A stretch of DNA of 64,000 bases, from NCBI GenBank assembly GCA_964464175.1, contig CAYXFD010000012.1:24253-88252 (forward strand). The letters run 5' to 3'. The notes under the pieces are model-generated. The model was not told where the DNA came from. It did no database searches and saw only the letters and a list, made by a program, of their open reading frames with translations. Within the stretch, counting starts at the first letter, position 1. Each line of letters starts with the position of its first letter. Below are positions 46,763-55,744 of this stretch, piece after piece. This DNA is from CAYXFD01 sp964464175 (GTDB lineage: Bacteria > Cloacimonadota > Cloacimonadia > Cloacimonadales > JAJBBL01). The translations under genes and the position numbers were made by a program.

Positions 46763-46854
46763 GGAGATGTGTCCGAGTTGGCTTAAGGAGCACGATTGGA
46801 AATCGTGTATACGTTAATAGCGTATCTAGGGTTCGAATCCCTACATCTCCGCCA
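46763..46854 (+). tRNA. tRNA-Ser (anticodon GGA)
   Basis: The acceptor stem GGAGATG (46763-46769) pairs with CATCTCC (46844-46850), followed by G and an encoded CCA. The anticodon arm is CACGA-TTGGAAA-TCGTG, giving anticodon GGA, which reads UCC and UCU. A long variable arm (TATACG...CGTA) confirms the class II serine type, and the T loop GGGTTCGAATCCC is canonical. Confidence 0.97.
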
Positions 46855-47064
46855 TTCTTTTTTGAGACTAACAATCAATATTATATTCTTCTTATGTTCT
46901 TTCTTTCGGAGGTTTTATCTTAGAACAAGAGAAACAGGAAAGAGAGAGTCTCTGCGGTTAGAGTTTGTTTCCTGCCGGGAAACGACTTATACTATATATT
47001 GATAAGTTATTATCATCGTAAAAAACAATGACACTTTCAAGAGAAGCCAAAGGAAGAGAAAATC

Positions 47065-48006
47065 ATGAGTTCTAAAAAGTATGTCGGAAGATTTATCAAG
47101 CCGTTTTTAATCATTCTTCTCGCTGTTTTTGTCAAATTTGGTGCCCAATACCTGCATTTCTTTCCGGAGACCTTCGTCGATGCTTTCGGGAAGATAAGTA
47201 CGGTAATCCTGATTGCCGGTTTAGCCTGGACGATCATTATTCTGATAAATATAGCCAAAACGAATGTCCTCAGCAAATATGATATCGCTAAGGCGGACAA
47301 TCTGAGAGTCCGGAAACTCTATACTCAGTATAATATTCTGGAAAAGATCATAATCTTCGTGGTGATAATTGTTGCCTCGGCGACTGCTCTGCTCCTCTTC
47401 GATAATGTCAGAAGTATCGGTATCAGCCTCTTTGCTACTGCCGGTATTGCCGGACTCATTATTGGGCTCGCTGCCCAGAAGGCATTAGGGACAATACTGG
47501 CCGGTCTGCAAATCGCAATAACACAGCCGATCCGGCTTGATGATGTCGTTATTGTAGAGAATGAATGGGGCTGGATAGAAGAGATCAACCTGACTTATGT
47601 GGTAATACGAATATGGGATAAACGAAGGTTAGTCGTTCCTTCTACCTATTTTCTGGAACGTTCCTTTCAGAACTGGACCAGAACATCCGCTGATATACTC
47701 GGCACGGTTTTTATCTATACAGATTACACAATACCCTTCGAAGCGGTAAGAAATGAACTCACCAGACTTCTGGAAGATAACCCGAACTGGGACGGGAAAG
47801 TCAACGTCCTGCAAGTTACGAATGCCAAAGAAGAAGTCGTTGAGATCAGAGCTTTGATGAGTGCGGCAAGCTCTCCCCAAGCCTGGGATTTGAGGGTCTA
47901 TATCAGAGAGAAGCTGATAGAATATATCCAGAAAGAACATCCTCACTGTCTGCCGAAAACCCGCATAATTCTCGAGGATAAAGCCTCTTTCGACAAACAT
48001 AAATAA
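47065..48006 (+). CDS. Mechanosensitive channel, MscS family
   Basis: A 313-residue membrane protein with three to four N-terminal hydrophobic segments, then the pore-lining helix and the beta domain of MscS: FATAGIAGLIIGLAAQKALGTILAGLQI near 125-155, QPIRLDDVVIVENEWGWIEEINLTYVVIR near 155-185 and RLVVPSTYFLERSFQNWTR near 192-210. MscS channels open under membrane tension to release solutes. Next to the trehalose genes this could be osmotic-stress-related, which is inference. AAGGAAGAG lies before the ATG. Confidence 0.92.
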   Translation: MSSKKYVGRFIKPFLIILLAVFVKFGAQYLHFFPETFVDAFGKISTVILIAGLAWTIIILINIAKTNVLSKYDIAKADNLRVRKLYTQYNILEKIIIFVVIIVASATALLLFDNVRSIGISLFATAGIAGLIIGLAAQKALGTILAGLQIAITQPIRLDDVVIVENEWGWIEEINLTYVVIRIWDKRRLVVPSTYFLERSFQNWTRTSADILGTVFIYTDYTIPFEAVRNELTRLLEDNPNWDGKVNVLQVTNAKEEVVEIRALMSAASSPQAWDLRVYIREKLIEYIQKEHPHCLPKTRIILEDKASFDKHK

Positions 48007-48017
48007 ACTCTCTGAAA

Positions 48018-50219
48018 TCAGCCTTGCTCTGTTTCCCGAAGAGAGTTTAACAGCTCTACCGTTTCTGTCTCTGACTTCAGCATATATTTCGCCTCGGTAT
48101 AGATCTTTCCTACCTTGAAGGAGTAGGCAGAATCGGGCAGCGTTTCGAAAACTTCTTCATCCGACCAGTCATCTCCGATAACCAGGATAAAATCGTACGG
48201 TTTCTTTTCTAACCAGTGCATGACTAATTCACTTTTATCAAGGCTATGGTGATAGATCTCCACAACCTTATTGCCGTGGGAGATCTTGATATTCATATTT
48301 TGAGTAAGAGAGATAAGATTATCAACTAATTCCTTGGCCAGAAAAGAGGACTGTTCAATATCCGCCTTATGATAATGCCAGGAGAGAAACAATTCTTTCT
48401 CCTCGATCACCGATCCCGGAAGTCTATCGGTATAAACCTCCAGAATTGGCATTATCCCTTCTTTCCACTCTTCAGAAAGAGGTTTTAATAATGCCCACTC
48501 ATCATCATCTGCCTTTTTGAACCAGGTGCCGTGTTCGGCAATCAGATTAATTGATAAATGGTTGAGTCTCTCATCCAGATACTCTTTGCTTCTGCTGCTT
48601 GTGATGAAGATATCTGCTTTCTCTCTTTCTGCTAATTCCTGTAATAGTTTAGATATCTCAATGTCTCTTTCGGTTTCCTGATATGATTTTGTTATCGGAA
48701 TAATTGTCCCGTCATAGTTAACAATGATTATTCTGTTTCTCGCTTTCCTGAAATCATTTCTGATCTTTCTGCTCACCTCTGGTGTGAATCTCTTTCCTTC
48801 TGAGGAGTAGGCTGAGAGTTCATGGATATTCAGCAGTCTTTCCACGAAATCATTGGCCCAATGGGTGACGTTATATCTCTGCAGCCTCATTTGCATGGTT
48901 TTGTTATGTTTGATCTGATTCTCTTCAGGGATATTCAGGGCTTCCTCAATAGCTTCAGCAATCTCTTCGATGTTGTTAGGGTTGATGATGATGCTCTCGC
49001 TTAACTCTTTGGCGGCTCCGGTAAACTCACTCAGGATCAATACCCCTTTCTGATCATTCAGAGCTGCAATATACTCTTTAGCGACCAGATTCATTCCATC
49101 CCGGAGAGGAGTCAGCAGTGATACATTGCTCATTCTGTATTGGGCAATAAGCTCTTTATGCGGCAGGGAGGTATACTGATAGATGATCGGGGTCCAATCA
49201 ATGCTTCCAAAATTCCCGTTGATCTTCCCGACAAGTTCGTCCAGACTGCTCTTTATCTTCTGATAAGAGCGTACTCCGGTTCTGGAGGGAACAACGATCA
49301 TATTCAGATAAACCTTTTTATGCCATTGCGGATTGTTCTTGAGGAAAAGTTCAAATCCCTGTAAGCGGTTGATTATCCCTTTCGAGTAATCCAGACGGTC
49401 AACGGAAAGAACGATTTTTTTTTCATTCCTCTGAGGTTTTTCCGACCGGTGAGGCGAAACATCCATATTGTGAAACTTTTCGTAATCAATCCCCATTGGG
49501 AAGCTTCCGACTTTTACAACCCGGTCATGATAAAGTATCTCACCGAAATGATTTTCCAATCCCAGAATTCGCAATACACAACGAAGATAATACTGCATAT
49601 AATCGTGTGTATGAAAACCGATGAGATCGGCACCAAGCAAGCCTTCTAATATCTGTCTGCGCGGTTCTTTCTGGAGTGTGCGGTACATCTCATAGGAAGG
49701 AAAGGGGATATGAAGAAAGAAACCAATGGGATTCTTGATCTTTTCCCTGAGCAGAGCCGGCAAAAGCATAAGATGATAGTCGTGAACCCAGATTATGTCA
49801 TCCGGTCTGATGATCTTCAGTAGTTCCTCACAAAAGATTATATTCATCTTCTTGTAGAGATACCAGAATTCCATATCGAATTTCGTATAGGTGAGGAAAT
49901 AATGAAAAAGCGGCCAGAGCGTTTTATTGCAGAACCCGAGATAAACCTTGTCCATCAGAGTCTGAGAAAAAAAGACAGGGGATGCCTTGAAAACCTCGCT
50001 TATCTTCTTCTTAATAAGCTCTTCATCTGCTTTTTCTATCGACATTCCGGGCCAGCCAAGCCAGAGAAAATCGTCTATTACTGAACTTGATCCCTGTAGA
50101 GAATTGAGATAGTCGCTCAATCCGGAAACCAAACCTCCGGCACTTTTCGCCAACGAGTATTGACCGTTGTTCTTACTGACAGCGACCGGTAAGCGGTTCG
50201 AGATAATTAAAAGCCTCAT
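48018..50219 (-). CDS. otsA: Trehalose-6-phosphate synthase fused to a degenerate trehalose-phosphatase domain
   Basis: Residues 1 to about 470 are a GT20 synthase that makes trehalose-6-phosphate from a nucleotide-glucose and glucose-6-phosphate: LIISNRLPVAV at the start, KSAGGLVSGL near 24-33, WVHDYHLMLLP near 142-152, FFLHIPFPSYE near 160, and SVDRLDYSKGI near 270-280. Residues about 490-733 are a HAD phosphatase-like domain with GDDWSDEEVF near 690. The nucleophile motif normally reads DxDGT, but codon 501 is AAC, giving NYDGT (Asn501). The phosphatase should be inactive; the remote intact phosphatase in the minus-strand gene starting at 55197 may supply the activity. Promoter at 50254-50281; RBS GAGGAGG. 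Confidence 0.92.
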   Translation of the reverse strand: MRLLIISNRLPVAVSKNNGQYSLAKSAGGLVSGLSDYLNSLQGSSSVIDDFLWLGWPGMSIEKADEELIKKKISEVFKASPVFFSQTLMDKVYLGFCNKTLWPLFHYFLTYTKFDMEFWYLYKKMNIIFCEELLKIIRPDDIIWVHDYHLMLLPALLREKIKNPIGFFLHIPFPSYEMYRTLQKEPRRQILEGLLGADLIGFHTHDYMQYYLRCVLRILGLENHFGEILYHDRVVKVGSFPMGIDYEKFHNMDVSPHRSEKPQRNEKKIVLSVDRLDYSKGIINRLQGFELFLKNNPQWHKKVYLNMIVVPSRTGVRSYQKIKSSLDELVGKINGNFGSIDWTPIIYQYTSLPHKELIAQYRMSNVSLLTPLRDGMNLVAKEYIAALNDQKGVLILSEFTGAAKELSESIIINPNNIEEIAEAIEEALNIPEENQIKHNKTMQMRLQRYNVTHWANDFVERLLNIHELSAYSSEGKRFTPEVSRKIRNDFRKARNRIIIVNYDGTIIPITKSYQETERDIEISKLLQELAEREKADIFITSSRSKEYLDERLNHLSINLIAEHGTWFKKADDDEWALLKPLSEEWKEGIMPILEVYTDRLPGSVIEEKELFLSWHYHKADIEQSSFLAKELVDNLISLTQNMNIKISHGNKVVEIYHHSLDKSELVMHWLEKKPYDFILVIGDDWSDEEVFETLPDSAYSFKVGKIYTEAKYMLKSETETVELLNSLRETEQG

Positions 50220-50253
50220 TAAAACACCTCCTCAAAGCACTTGATGTAAACTC

Positions 50254-50281
50254 AGTATAGGTTAAGAAAATGCTATGTCAA
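50254..50281 (-). promoter_or_regulatory. Sigma70-type promoter of the trehalose synthase gene
   Basis: On the minus strand TTGACA (50281-50276, six of six) and TATACT (50259-50254, five of six) are 16 bases apart, about 35 bases before the ATG at 50219. Confidence 0.75.
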
Positions 50282-50354
50282 GGAAGTATTTAAAAAACCT
50301 ATAATTATTCTCCGGAGACTGTTCAGATTTTGCTCTCCTGCTTACGCTGCCCCT

Positions 50355-51142
50355 CCGCAGGTTTTCCCTTTTTTCGTGCACAGAGCTTCCAGCTCTGTTT
50401 TTGCGAGGGCAGAGACGCTCTCGCTACATACTTGCTTTACTGCCGCAGGTTTTCCCTTTTTCGTACACAGAACTTCCAGCTCTGTTTTTGCGAGGGCAGG
50501 GACGCCTTCGCTACATACTTGCTTTACTGCCGCAGGTTTTCCCTTTTTTCGTACACAGAGCTTCCAGCTCTGTTTTTTGCGAGGGCAAGGACGCCCTCGC
50601 TACATACTTGCTTTACTGCCGCAGGTTTTCCCTTTTTTCGTACACAGAGCTTCCAGCTCTGTTTTTGCGAGGGCAGGGACGCCTTCGCTACATACTTGCT
50701 TTACTGCCGCAGGTTTTCCCTTTTTTCGTACACAGAGCTNNNNNNNNNNNNNNNNNNNNNNNNNNNNNNNNNNNNNNNNNNNNNNNNNNNNNNNNNNNNN
50801 NNNNNNNNNNNNNNNNNNNNNNNNNNNNNNNNNNNNNNNGGGCAAGGACGCCCTCGCTACATACTTGCTTTACTGCCGCAGGTTTTCCCTTTTTCGTACA
50901 CAGAACTTCCAGCTCTGTTTTTGCGAGGGCAGGGACGCCCTCGCTACATACTTGCTTTACTGCCGCAGGTTTTCCCTTTTTCGTACACAGAACTTCCAGC
51001 TCTGTTTTTGCGAGGGCAGGGACGCCCTCGCTACATACTTGCTTTACTGCCGCAGGTTTTCCCTTTTTCGTACACAGAACTTCCAGCTCTGTTTTTGCGA
51101 GGGCAGGGACGCCTTCGCTACATACTTGCTTTACTGCCGCAG
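50355..51142 (-). repeat. Tandem 87-89 bp palindromic repeat island 1 (contains a 100-N gap)
   Basis: Copies of CCGCAGGTTTTCC recur at 50355, 50443, 50530, 50619, 50707, 50876, 50963, 51050 and 51137, a period of 87-89 bases. Each unit, read on the minus strand, contains two hairpins: GCGAGGGC-GTCCCT-GCCCTCGC, then an A-run, then CAGAGC-TGGAA-GCTCTG. Units differ mainly by single bases and homopolymer length. The N block at 50740-50839 lies within a unit, so the true copy number is unknown. The reading frames through it are artefacts of a period near a multiple of three. Confidence 0.9.
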
Positions 51143-51212
51143 GTTTTCCTTACCTAAAACTAGTCACCAGGTCGAAAGCAAAAAAGCTATTGCCGGCTAA
51201 ATCACTCCTTTT

Positions 51213-53609
51213 TTACTTCAGCTTGAATTCTTTAACATCATTCTTTTTCAGGTGATAGATCTTATCTCCGAAACCGATATCAACGGGATTAGCCCAACCC
51301 TTATCAAACTCGATCCTCATCTTTTCATGATTGATGATCAGATAGATCCAATGTCCCCGGTATCTGACATGAAATCTCATCTCCTTTACATCACCCGGAA
51401 GAGCCGGTTCTAACCAGAGAACATTATTTCGGATATCAAGTCCTGAATAACAACGCTGGATCAGGTCCATAGTTCCTGCCATAGCCCCGAGATGTATTCC
51501 TTCGTGAGTTGTGCCGCCCTGAACATCCTTAAAATCACTCATCAGGGCTTTCTTGAAGCTCTTCCACGATTGGTCGCGATGTGAACGGGCATATACCCAG
51601 GCATGGATGACCTGACTGAGAGTTGAACCGTGAGCAGTTCGGTTTTCATAGTATTCCAGATTTCTCGGGATACTCTCCGGATCAAAATCGTAATTGAGTT
51701 TGTTCAGCAGTTTTTGCAGTTCGGTAGAGGAGAAGATATAGAAGAGCATCAGGACATCAGCTTGCTTGCTCGCTTTATAAAAATTAGGGGAATCGTTTAC
51801 ACTTTCCAGGATTCTGTCCAGACGAAGGTGTTCACCATAATTTTTGTGATAATAGTCCCAATCGAGTTCTTTTAGCTTTTCGAAGCCTTCGAACTGCATA
51901 ATGATATCACCGTCATAGAAAGGAACGAACATTTTTTTGGTTATGTCTTCCCATCTCTTCAGATCATCTTCCGTGAAACCTATCTTTTCGGCAAGGTCCT
52001 CACAGCTCGTTTCATCGAGTTCTTCCAGCAGATACAGGGCATGCTGAATAACCCAAACAGCCATAATATTGGTGTAAGCATTATTATTAATTCCCGGCTC
52101 TTCAGATCCGGGGTAATGAGTATGATATTCATCAGGACCCATTACCCGGTGTATCTCATAACGTCCCCGTTTCTCATTAAAATGGGTGATACTCGACCAG
52201 AATAAGGCAGTGGCTATAATGATTTCTGCCCCGTGTGAGACGAGGAAATCCATATCATCGGTACTTTGATAGTAGTACCAGACATTAAGCGGAACGGCGC
52301 AGTTGATATGATACTGGAGATGAGAAACATCGGGAAGCCAGCGTCCCGATTTGGGGTTAAGATGGATCTTTTGTGTCTCTTCTCTGCCGTTACTGCTGCT
52401 TTGCCAGGGGAAGAGAGCACCGCGGCAGCCGATCTCCTTTGCCGCTTCATAAGCCTCCGGCAATCTTCTATAGCGGTAAAGCAAGAGTGATCTGGCTAAT
52501 TGAGGCTGATGCAGACTGATAAAGGGGAGGATATAGATCTCGTCCCAAAAAACATGACCTCTGTAAGCCTCACCATGCCAACCCCGGGCTGGGATACCAA
52601 TGTCGTATCCTATGCTGTTTTTGGATACAGTTTGGTAGAGATGAAAAATATGCAGACGAAGTACTACCTGATCTTCAAAATGGGAGTTCAGGGAGATGTC
52701 ATTATATTTCCAGATATGCGACCAGGAAAGCTTGTTTTTCGCTGTCAGTGCCGAGAAGGTGGTCAAACGGCTGATCTTGGTCTTTGCTTCGGTCAACGGG
52801 TCACTAATGGCAAAATCACGGGAAGTATAGATTGCCACGAGTTTCTCAATCCTTACGGGGAGTTTCTTTTCACATTTTATCCGGAAGTCACCGGCGATAA
52901 TTCCCCTTTTATTGATCGGTTTCTGGCTGATCTTTTGCTCTTTATTCCTGAGATAGATCCGGGTTGTGGCAGCCTGGGCCATAAGGGTCTTCGACTGTCT
53001 TGTGCGGCTGATAAGATAGAGTGAATTATTATCGTAACAGCTTTTATCTATTACCTCAATATGTTTTTGATTCAAAGCACTGTAGCGGGCAACATTATTG
53101 TTGATTATATCGCCGTCGATCCCGGAACGAACTGTGATGGTTCCCGACCAGTTTTCCGGGATCAATGTCCATTCTATCGCTGCAGCATGATAGTCATACA
53201 TACTGACGATACGTTTACTGATCAGGGTTGTTTCCCTGTTGTTTTCATCTTTGAACCTGATCGTTCTTTGCAGCAAACCTTCCTGCAGATTAAGTTCGGA
53301 CAGATATTCCAAAACTTCTGCATCCTGAAGAGAAAACCACTTGCCGTCACCGATCCTGAAGTATAATAAAAGCCAGTTGGGCCAGTTGACCAGATCTTCG
53401 TTTTCAATCTCTTTACCCTGGATGACCGAAGTGAGGCGGTTATACCCCCCGGCAAGGTAGGTGCCGGGATAATTATGGTTATTGTCGGGCTCGAATTCCA
53501 GGGCAGCACGGGTGCAGAAGTAACCGTTTCCCAGGGTGCAGAGGGCTTCCTGCAAAGGATGATCTTTGGGGTCCCATTTCTTATACTGAACAATCCAATC
53601 GTTATTCAT
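51213..53609 (-). CDS. GH65 disaccharide phosphorylase (trehalose/kojibiose/maltose phosphorylase family)
   Basis: A 798-residue inverting phosphorylase that cleaves an alpha-linked glucose disaccharide with phosphate to beta-glucose-1-phosphate and glucose. The catalytic Glu494 lies in MGPDEYHTH; GHVFWDEIYILPFI near 360-373 and GCRGALFPWQSS near 405-416 line the active site, and AHGSTLSQVIHAW near 660 and GTTHEGIHLGAMAG near 695 bind phosphate. The substrate cannot be fixed by sequence alone; the neighbouring trehalose genes favour trehalose. Start at 53609 has GGAGGAAA upstream and overlaps the preceding gene by 8 bases; a longer frame to 53642 lies inside that gene. Confidence 0.9.
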   Translation of the reverse strand: MNNDWIVQYKKWDPKDHPLQEALCTLGNGYFCTRAALEFEPDNNHNYPGTYLAGGYNRLTSVIQGKEIENEDLVNWPNWLLLYFRIGDGKWFSLQDAEVLEYLSELNLQEGLLQRTIRFKDENNRETTLISKRIVSMYDYHAAAIEWTLIPENWSGTITVRSGIDGDIINNNVARYSALNQKHIEVIDKSCYDNNSLYLISRTRQSKTLMAQAATTRIYLRNKEQKISQKPINKRGIIAGDFRIKCEKKLPVRIEKLVAIYTSRDFAISDPLTEAKTKISRLTTFSALTAKNKLSWSHIWKYNDISLNSHFEDQVVLRLHIFHLYQTVSKNSIGYDIGIPARGWHGEAYRGHVFWDEIYILPFISLHQPQLARSLLLYRYRRLPEAYEAAKEIGCRGALFPWQSSSNGREETQKIHLNPKSGRWLPDVSHLQYHINCAVPLNVWYYYQSTDDMDFLVSHGAEIIIATALFWSSITHFNEKRGRYEIHRVMGPDEYHTHYPGSEEPGINNNAYTNIMAVWVIQHALYLLEELDETSCEDLAEKIGFTEDDLKRWEDITKKMFVPFYDGDIIMQFEGFEKLKELDWDYYHKNYGEHLRLDRILESVNDSPNFYKASKQADVLMLFYIFSSTELQKLLNKLNYDFDPESIPRNLEYYENRTAHGSTLSQVIHAWVYARSHRDQSWKSFKKALMSDFKDVQGGTTHEGIHLGAMAGTMDLIQRCYSGLDIRNNVLWLEPALPGDVKEMRFHVRYRGHWIYLIINHEKMRIEFDKGWANPVDIGFGDKIYHLKKNDVKEFKLK

Positions 53610-55197
53610 TATCGTTTCCTCCCTTCTTATCATGGTTGGCAAGGAGAGTCTGGAAAAACTCTTTCACCTGAAAGACGTTTTTCAGAGAGTACTGAGCTGC
53701 GGTCTCCTGACCGTGTGTACCGACCAGGATACCCAAACCGTCATCTTTCAGAGTCCGGAAGGCATCTTCATCGGTGATATCATCACCGATAAAGATTGGC
53801 AGGTATTTATCTCTGTCCGCCAGATTTAAGGCTTTCAGAATCCAGAGAACCGCTTTCCCTTTATGCCAGTCCAGATCGGGTTTTATCTCGACTACTTTCT
53901 TGCCCTCCCCCTTTTTTATACCATCATATTTTTTCAGCATCTTGGCGACTTCCTCATAAACAACAGGAATATCCTGCTCTCTGGCATTTCGGTAATGGAC
54001 AGCAATAGCATAACGCTTTCTTTCTACCTGAACACCTTCCGTTTTTCCTGAAAAGATATCTATCAACTCCTGTTCGATCTTGTCGAGGAGCGGAATGATC
54101 TCTTCCGCTTTCTCATGTTCGCGGAAAAGACCGTCAGGACCGGAGATATTGTATCCATGACTACCGGCATAGATCAAATTATCAAGCTTAATGAAATTCT
54201 GTACATCCTTCGTATCTCTCCCGGTGATAATCGCTACCCGGAAAACATCGGCTAACGTTTTCAGGGTCTCTCTCATCTCTTCAGAGATAAAGGCATCTTC
54301 CGGTCTGCTGACAATGGGGGTGAGGGTTCCGTCATAGTCGAGAAAAATAACCGGTTCTTTCTCCATCAATGTATCGAAGACCTTCGAGCCTTCTGAGAAT
54401 ACTTGAGGTTTGGGCAGATTGAAATACTCCTCGAGTTCGGGATTATTATCAAAGTCTATCTCACTGAAATCCTTGATGATAATATCCGCTCCATTTGCTA
54501 ATAATCCTTCGCTATTCCCGGTTCTGTCAACTCCAACCACCAATCCGAAATGACCCTGCTGACCTGCCTGTACTCCGGAAATGGCATCCTCAAACACTAC
54601 CGCTTCTTCCGGTGCTACATTGATCTCATTCGCTGCTTCCACGAAGATATCAGGATTCGGTTTCCCTTTCAATTTTCTCTTTGCAGAAATAACCCCATCG
54701 ACTCTTGTATCGAAAAGATCGGCAATACCTACCTGTTTGATGATCTGCAGGCAGTTTTTACTGGAACTCACAATAGCAGTTTTAAATCCCTGTTTGCACC
54801 ACTTTTTTAGTTTATTGATAGCATGATGATACTGTTTGACTCCGCCCTTTTTGATGAACTCATTAAAGAGTTCATTTTTCCTGTTACCTAAACCGCAAAC
54901 TGTTCTCATGTCTGGGGAGTCATCAGGGCTGCCATAGGGGAGACTGGTATTTCTTGATTCCAAAAAACTCTTTACCCCCTCATAGCGGGGTTTACCGTCA
55001 ACATAAATGGTGTAATCATCATCCGTCATCGGACGCCGGTCGACTTTTTCGTCGCTAATTGTTTGCATAAACTCATCGAAGGTAGCTTTCCATGCTCTGT
55101 TATGTACATGCTGAGTCTGAGTCAGCACACCATCCAGATCAAAAATAAGGGCTTTAATCTTTCTCTTCTTTCCTGAAGTGCTTTTATCATTTTTCAT
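53602..55197 (-). CDS. Beta-phosphoglucomutase fused to trehalose-6-phosphatase
   Basis: A 531-residue bifunctional HAD protein. Residues about 15-250 resemble beta-phosphoglucomutase (FDLDGVLTQTQHVHNRAWKAT, GVKSFLESRNTSLPYG, AVVFEDAISGVQAG), which converts beta-glucose-1-phosphate to glucose-6-phosphate. Residues about 280-531 are a trehalose-6-phosphatase with the intact nucleophile motif LDYDGTLTP (Asp287, Asp289), AGSHGYNISGP and IGDDITDEDAF. It precedes and overlaps the GH65 gene by 8 bases. A perfect AAGGAGG lies about 35 bases upstream. After it, a tiny frame (MMCPENWL) ends across the ATG as TTATGA, possibly coupling translation. Confidence 0.88.
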   Translation of the reverse strand: MKNDKSTSGKKRKIKALIFDLDGVLTQTQHVHNRAWKATFDEFMQTISDEKVDRRPMTDDDYTIYVDGKPRYEGVKSFLESRNTSLPYGSPDDSPDMRTVCGLGNRKNELFNEFIKKGGVKQYHHAINKLKKWCKQGFKTAIVSSSKNCLQIIKQVGIADLFDTRVDGVISAKRKLKGKPNPDIFVEAANEINVAPEEAVVFEDAISGVQAGQQGHFGLVVGVDRTGNSEGLLANGADIIIKDFSEIDFDNNPELEEYFNLPKPQVFSEGSKVFDTLMEKEPVIFLDYDGTLTPIVSRPEDAFISEEMRETLKTLADVFRVAIITGRDTKDVQNFIKLDNLIYAGSHGYNISGPDGLFREHEKAEEIIPLLDKIEQELIDIFSGKTEGVQVERKRYAIAVHYRNAREQDIPVVYEEVAKMLKKYDGIKKGEGKKVVEIKPDLDWHKGKAVLWILKALNLADRDKYLPIFIGDDITDEDAFRTLKDDGLGILVGTHGQETAAQYSLKNVFQVKEFFQTLLANHDKKGGNDNE

Positions 55198-55531
55198 AAC
55201 CAGTTTTCAGGACACATCATTATCGTGCCGCCTATTTCCTCCTTAGTTTTTATATCCGATAATATTTGGTTTACGTTTTTCTTAGAGTCACTGAAACTGA
55301 GCAATTATCAACAAAAAATATACAATTACTGAGACAGTTATTACCTGTCAAATCAAAAATAGCGAACCTCTCTCTCCCTGTAACTTCTGCTGCCTGATTT
55401 CCAGCGAATATCAGTTTAAAACAGGGCACTGCTCTTTCCAACTGCGAACGAAGCTGCCCGCTTGTTCCCGGTTAATAACTGATGATAATATTGTGTTAAA
55501 AATCACTCCTCCCTGAGCAGCATTTCATTGT
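55198..55531. other. Intergenic region upstream of the trehalose recycling genes
   Basis: These 334 bases lie between two minus-strand genes and must carry the promoter of the mutase-phosphatase gene. AAGGAGG near 55237-55243 and a short frame at 55220-55194 are visible. No other gene, and no promoter that I can fix. Confidence 0.45.
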
Positions 55532-55744
55532 TCAATCTTGGATCTTTGTTCTTTCTGCTTTCCTGGACTCATTTTCCTCATCTTTTTTCTTCAGAAAAGC
55601 TCTGACGAGCGAGACGATCCCCTGGATCATAAAGATCCCTGCAATCCAGTAATAGAGAAATTTCGGCTGCGTTATCACTAACACTCCAACCAGGATATAA
55701 GCCAACCCGGTGAATAAGAAGCTGATCCTTTCATTATTGATCAT
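55532..55744 (-). CDS. Small two-helix membrane protein
   Basis: A 70-residue protein of two hydrophobic helices (LFTGLAYILVGVLVITQ and LYYWIAGIFMIQGIVSLV) and a charged tail (KKKDEENESRKAERTK). I place the start at the ATG at 55744 with AAGGG upstream, overlapping the preceding gene by 11 bases. Its two-helix unit closely resembles the C-terminal part of that gene's product, so the pair arose by duplication. The function is unknown. Confidence 0.65.
   Translation of the reverse strand: MINNERISFLFTGLAYILVGVLVITQPKFLYYWIAGIFMIQGIVSLVRAFLKKKDEENESRKAERTKIQD

Noticed and set aside
48004..48049. Terminator between mscS and the trehalose synthase gene
   Set aside because: A perfect 10-bp inverted repeat exists (TAAACTCTCT / AGAGAGTTTA), but its 26-base loop, overlap with coding sequence and lack of T-run make it unconvincing.
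50355..51142. Repeat island 1 as a second CRISPR array
   Set aside because: The sequence between repeated cores is itself repeated almost identically, so there are no unique spacers.
50330..51255. Long open frames on the plus strand through repeat island 1 (about 275 codons in each of three frames)
   Set aside because: The repeat period is near a multiple of three and lacks stops in all frames; the frames cross an N gap, have no ribosome site and encode only the repeated unit.
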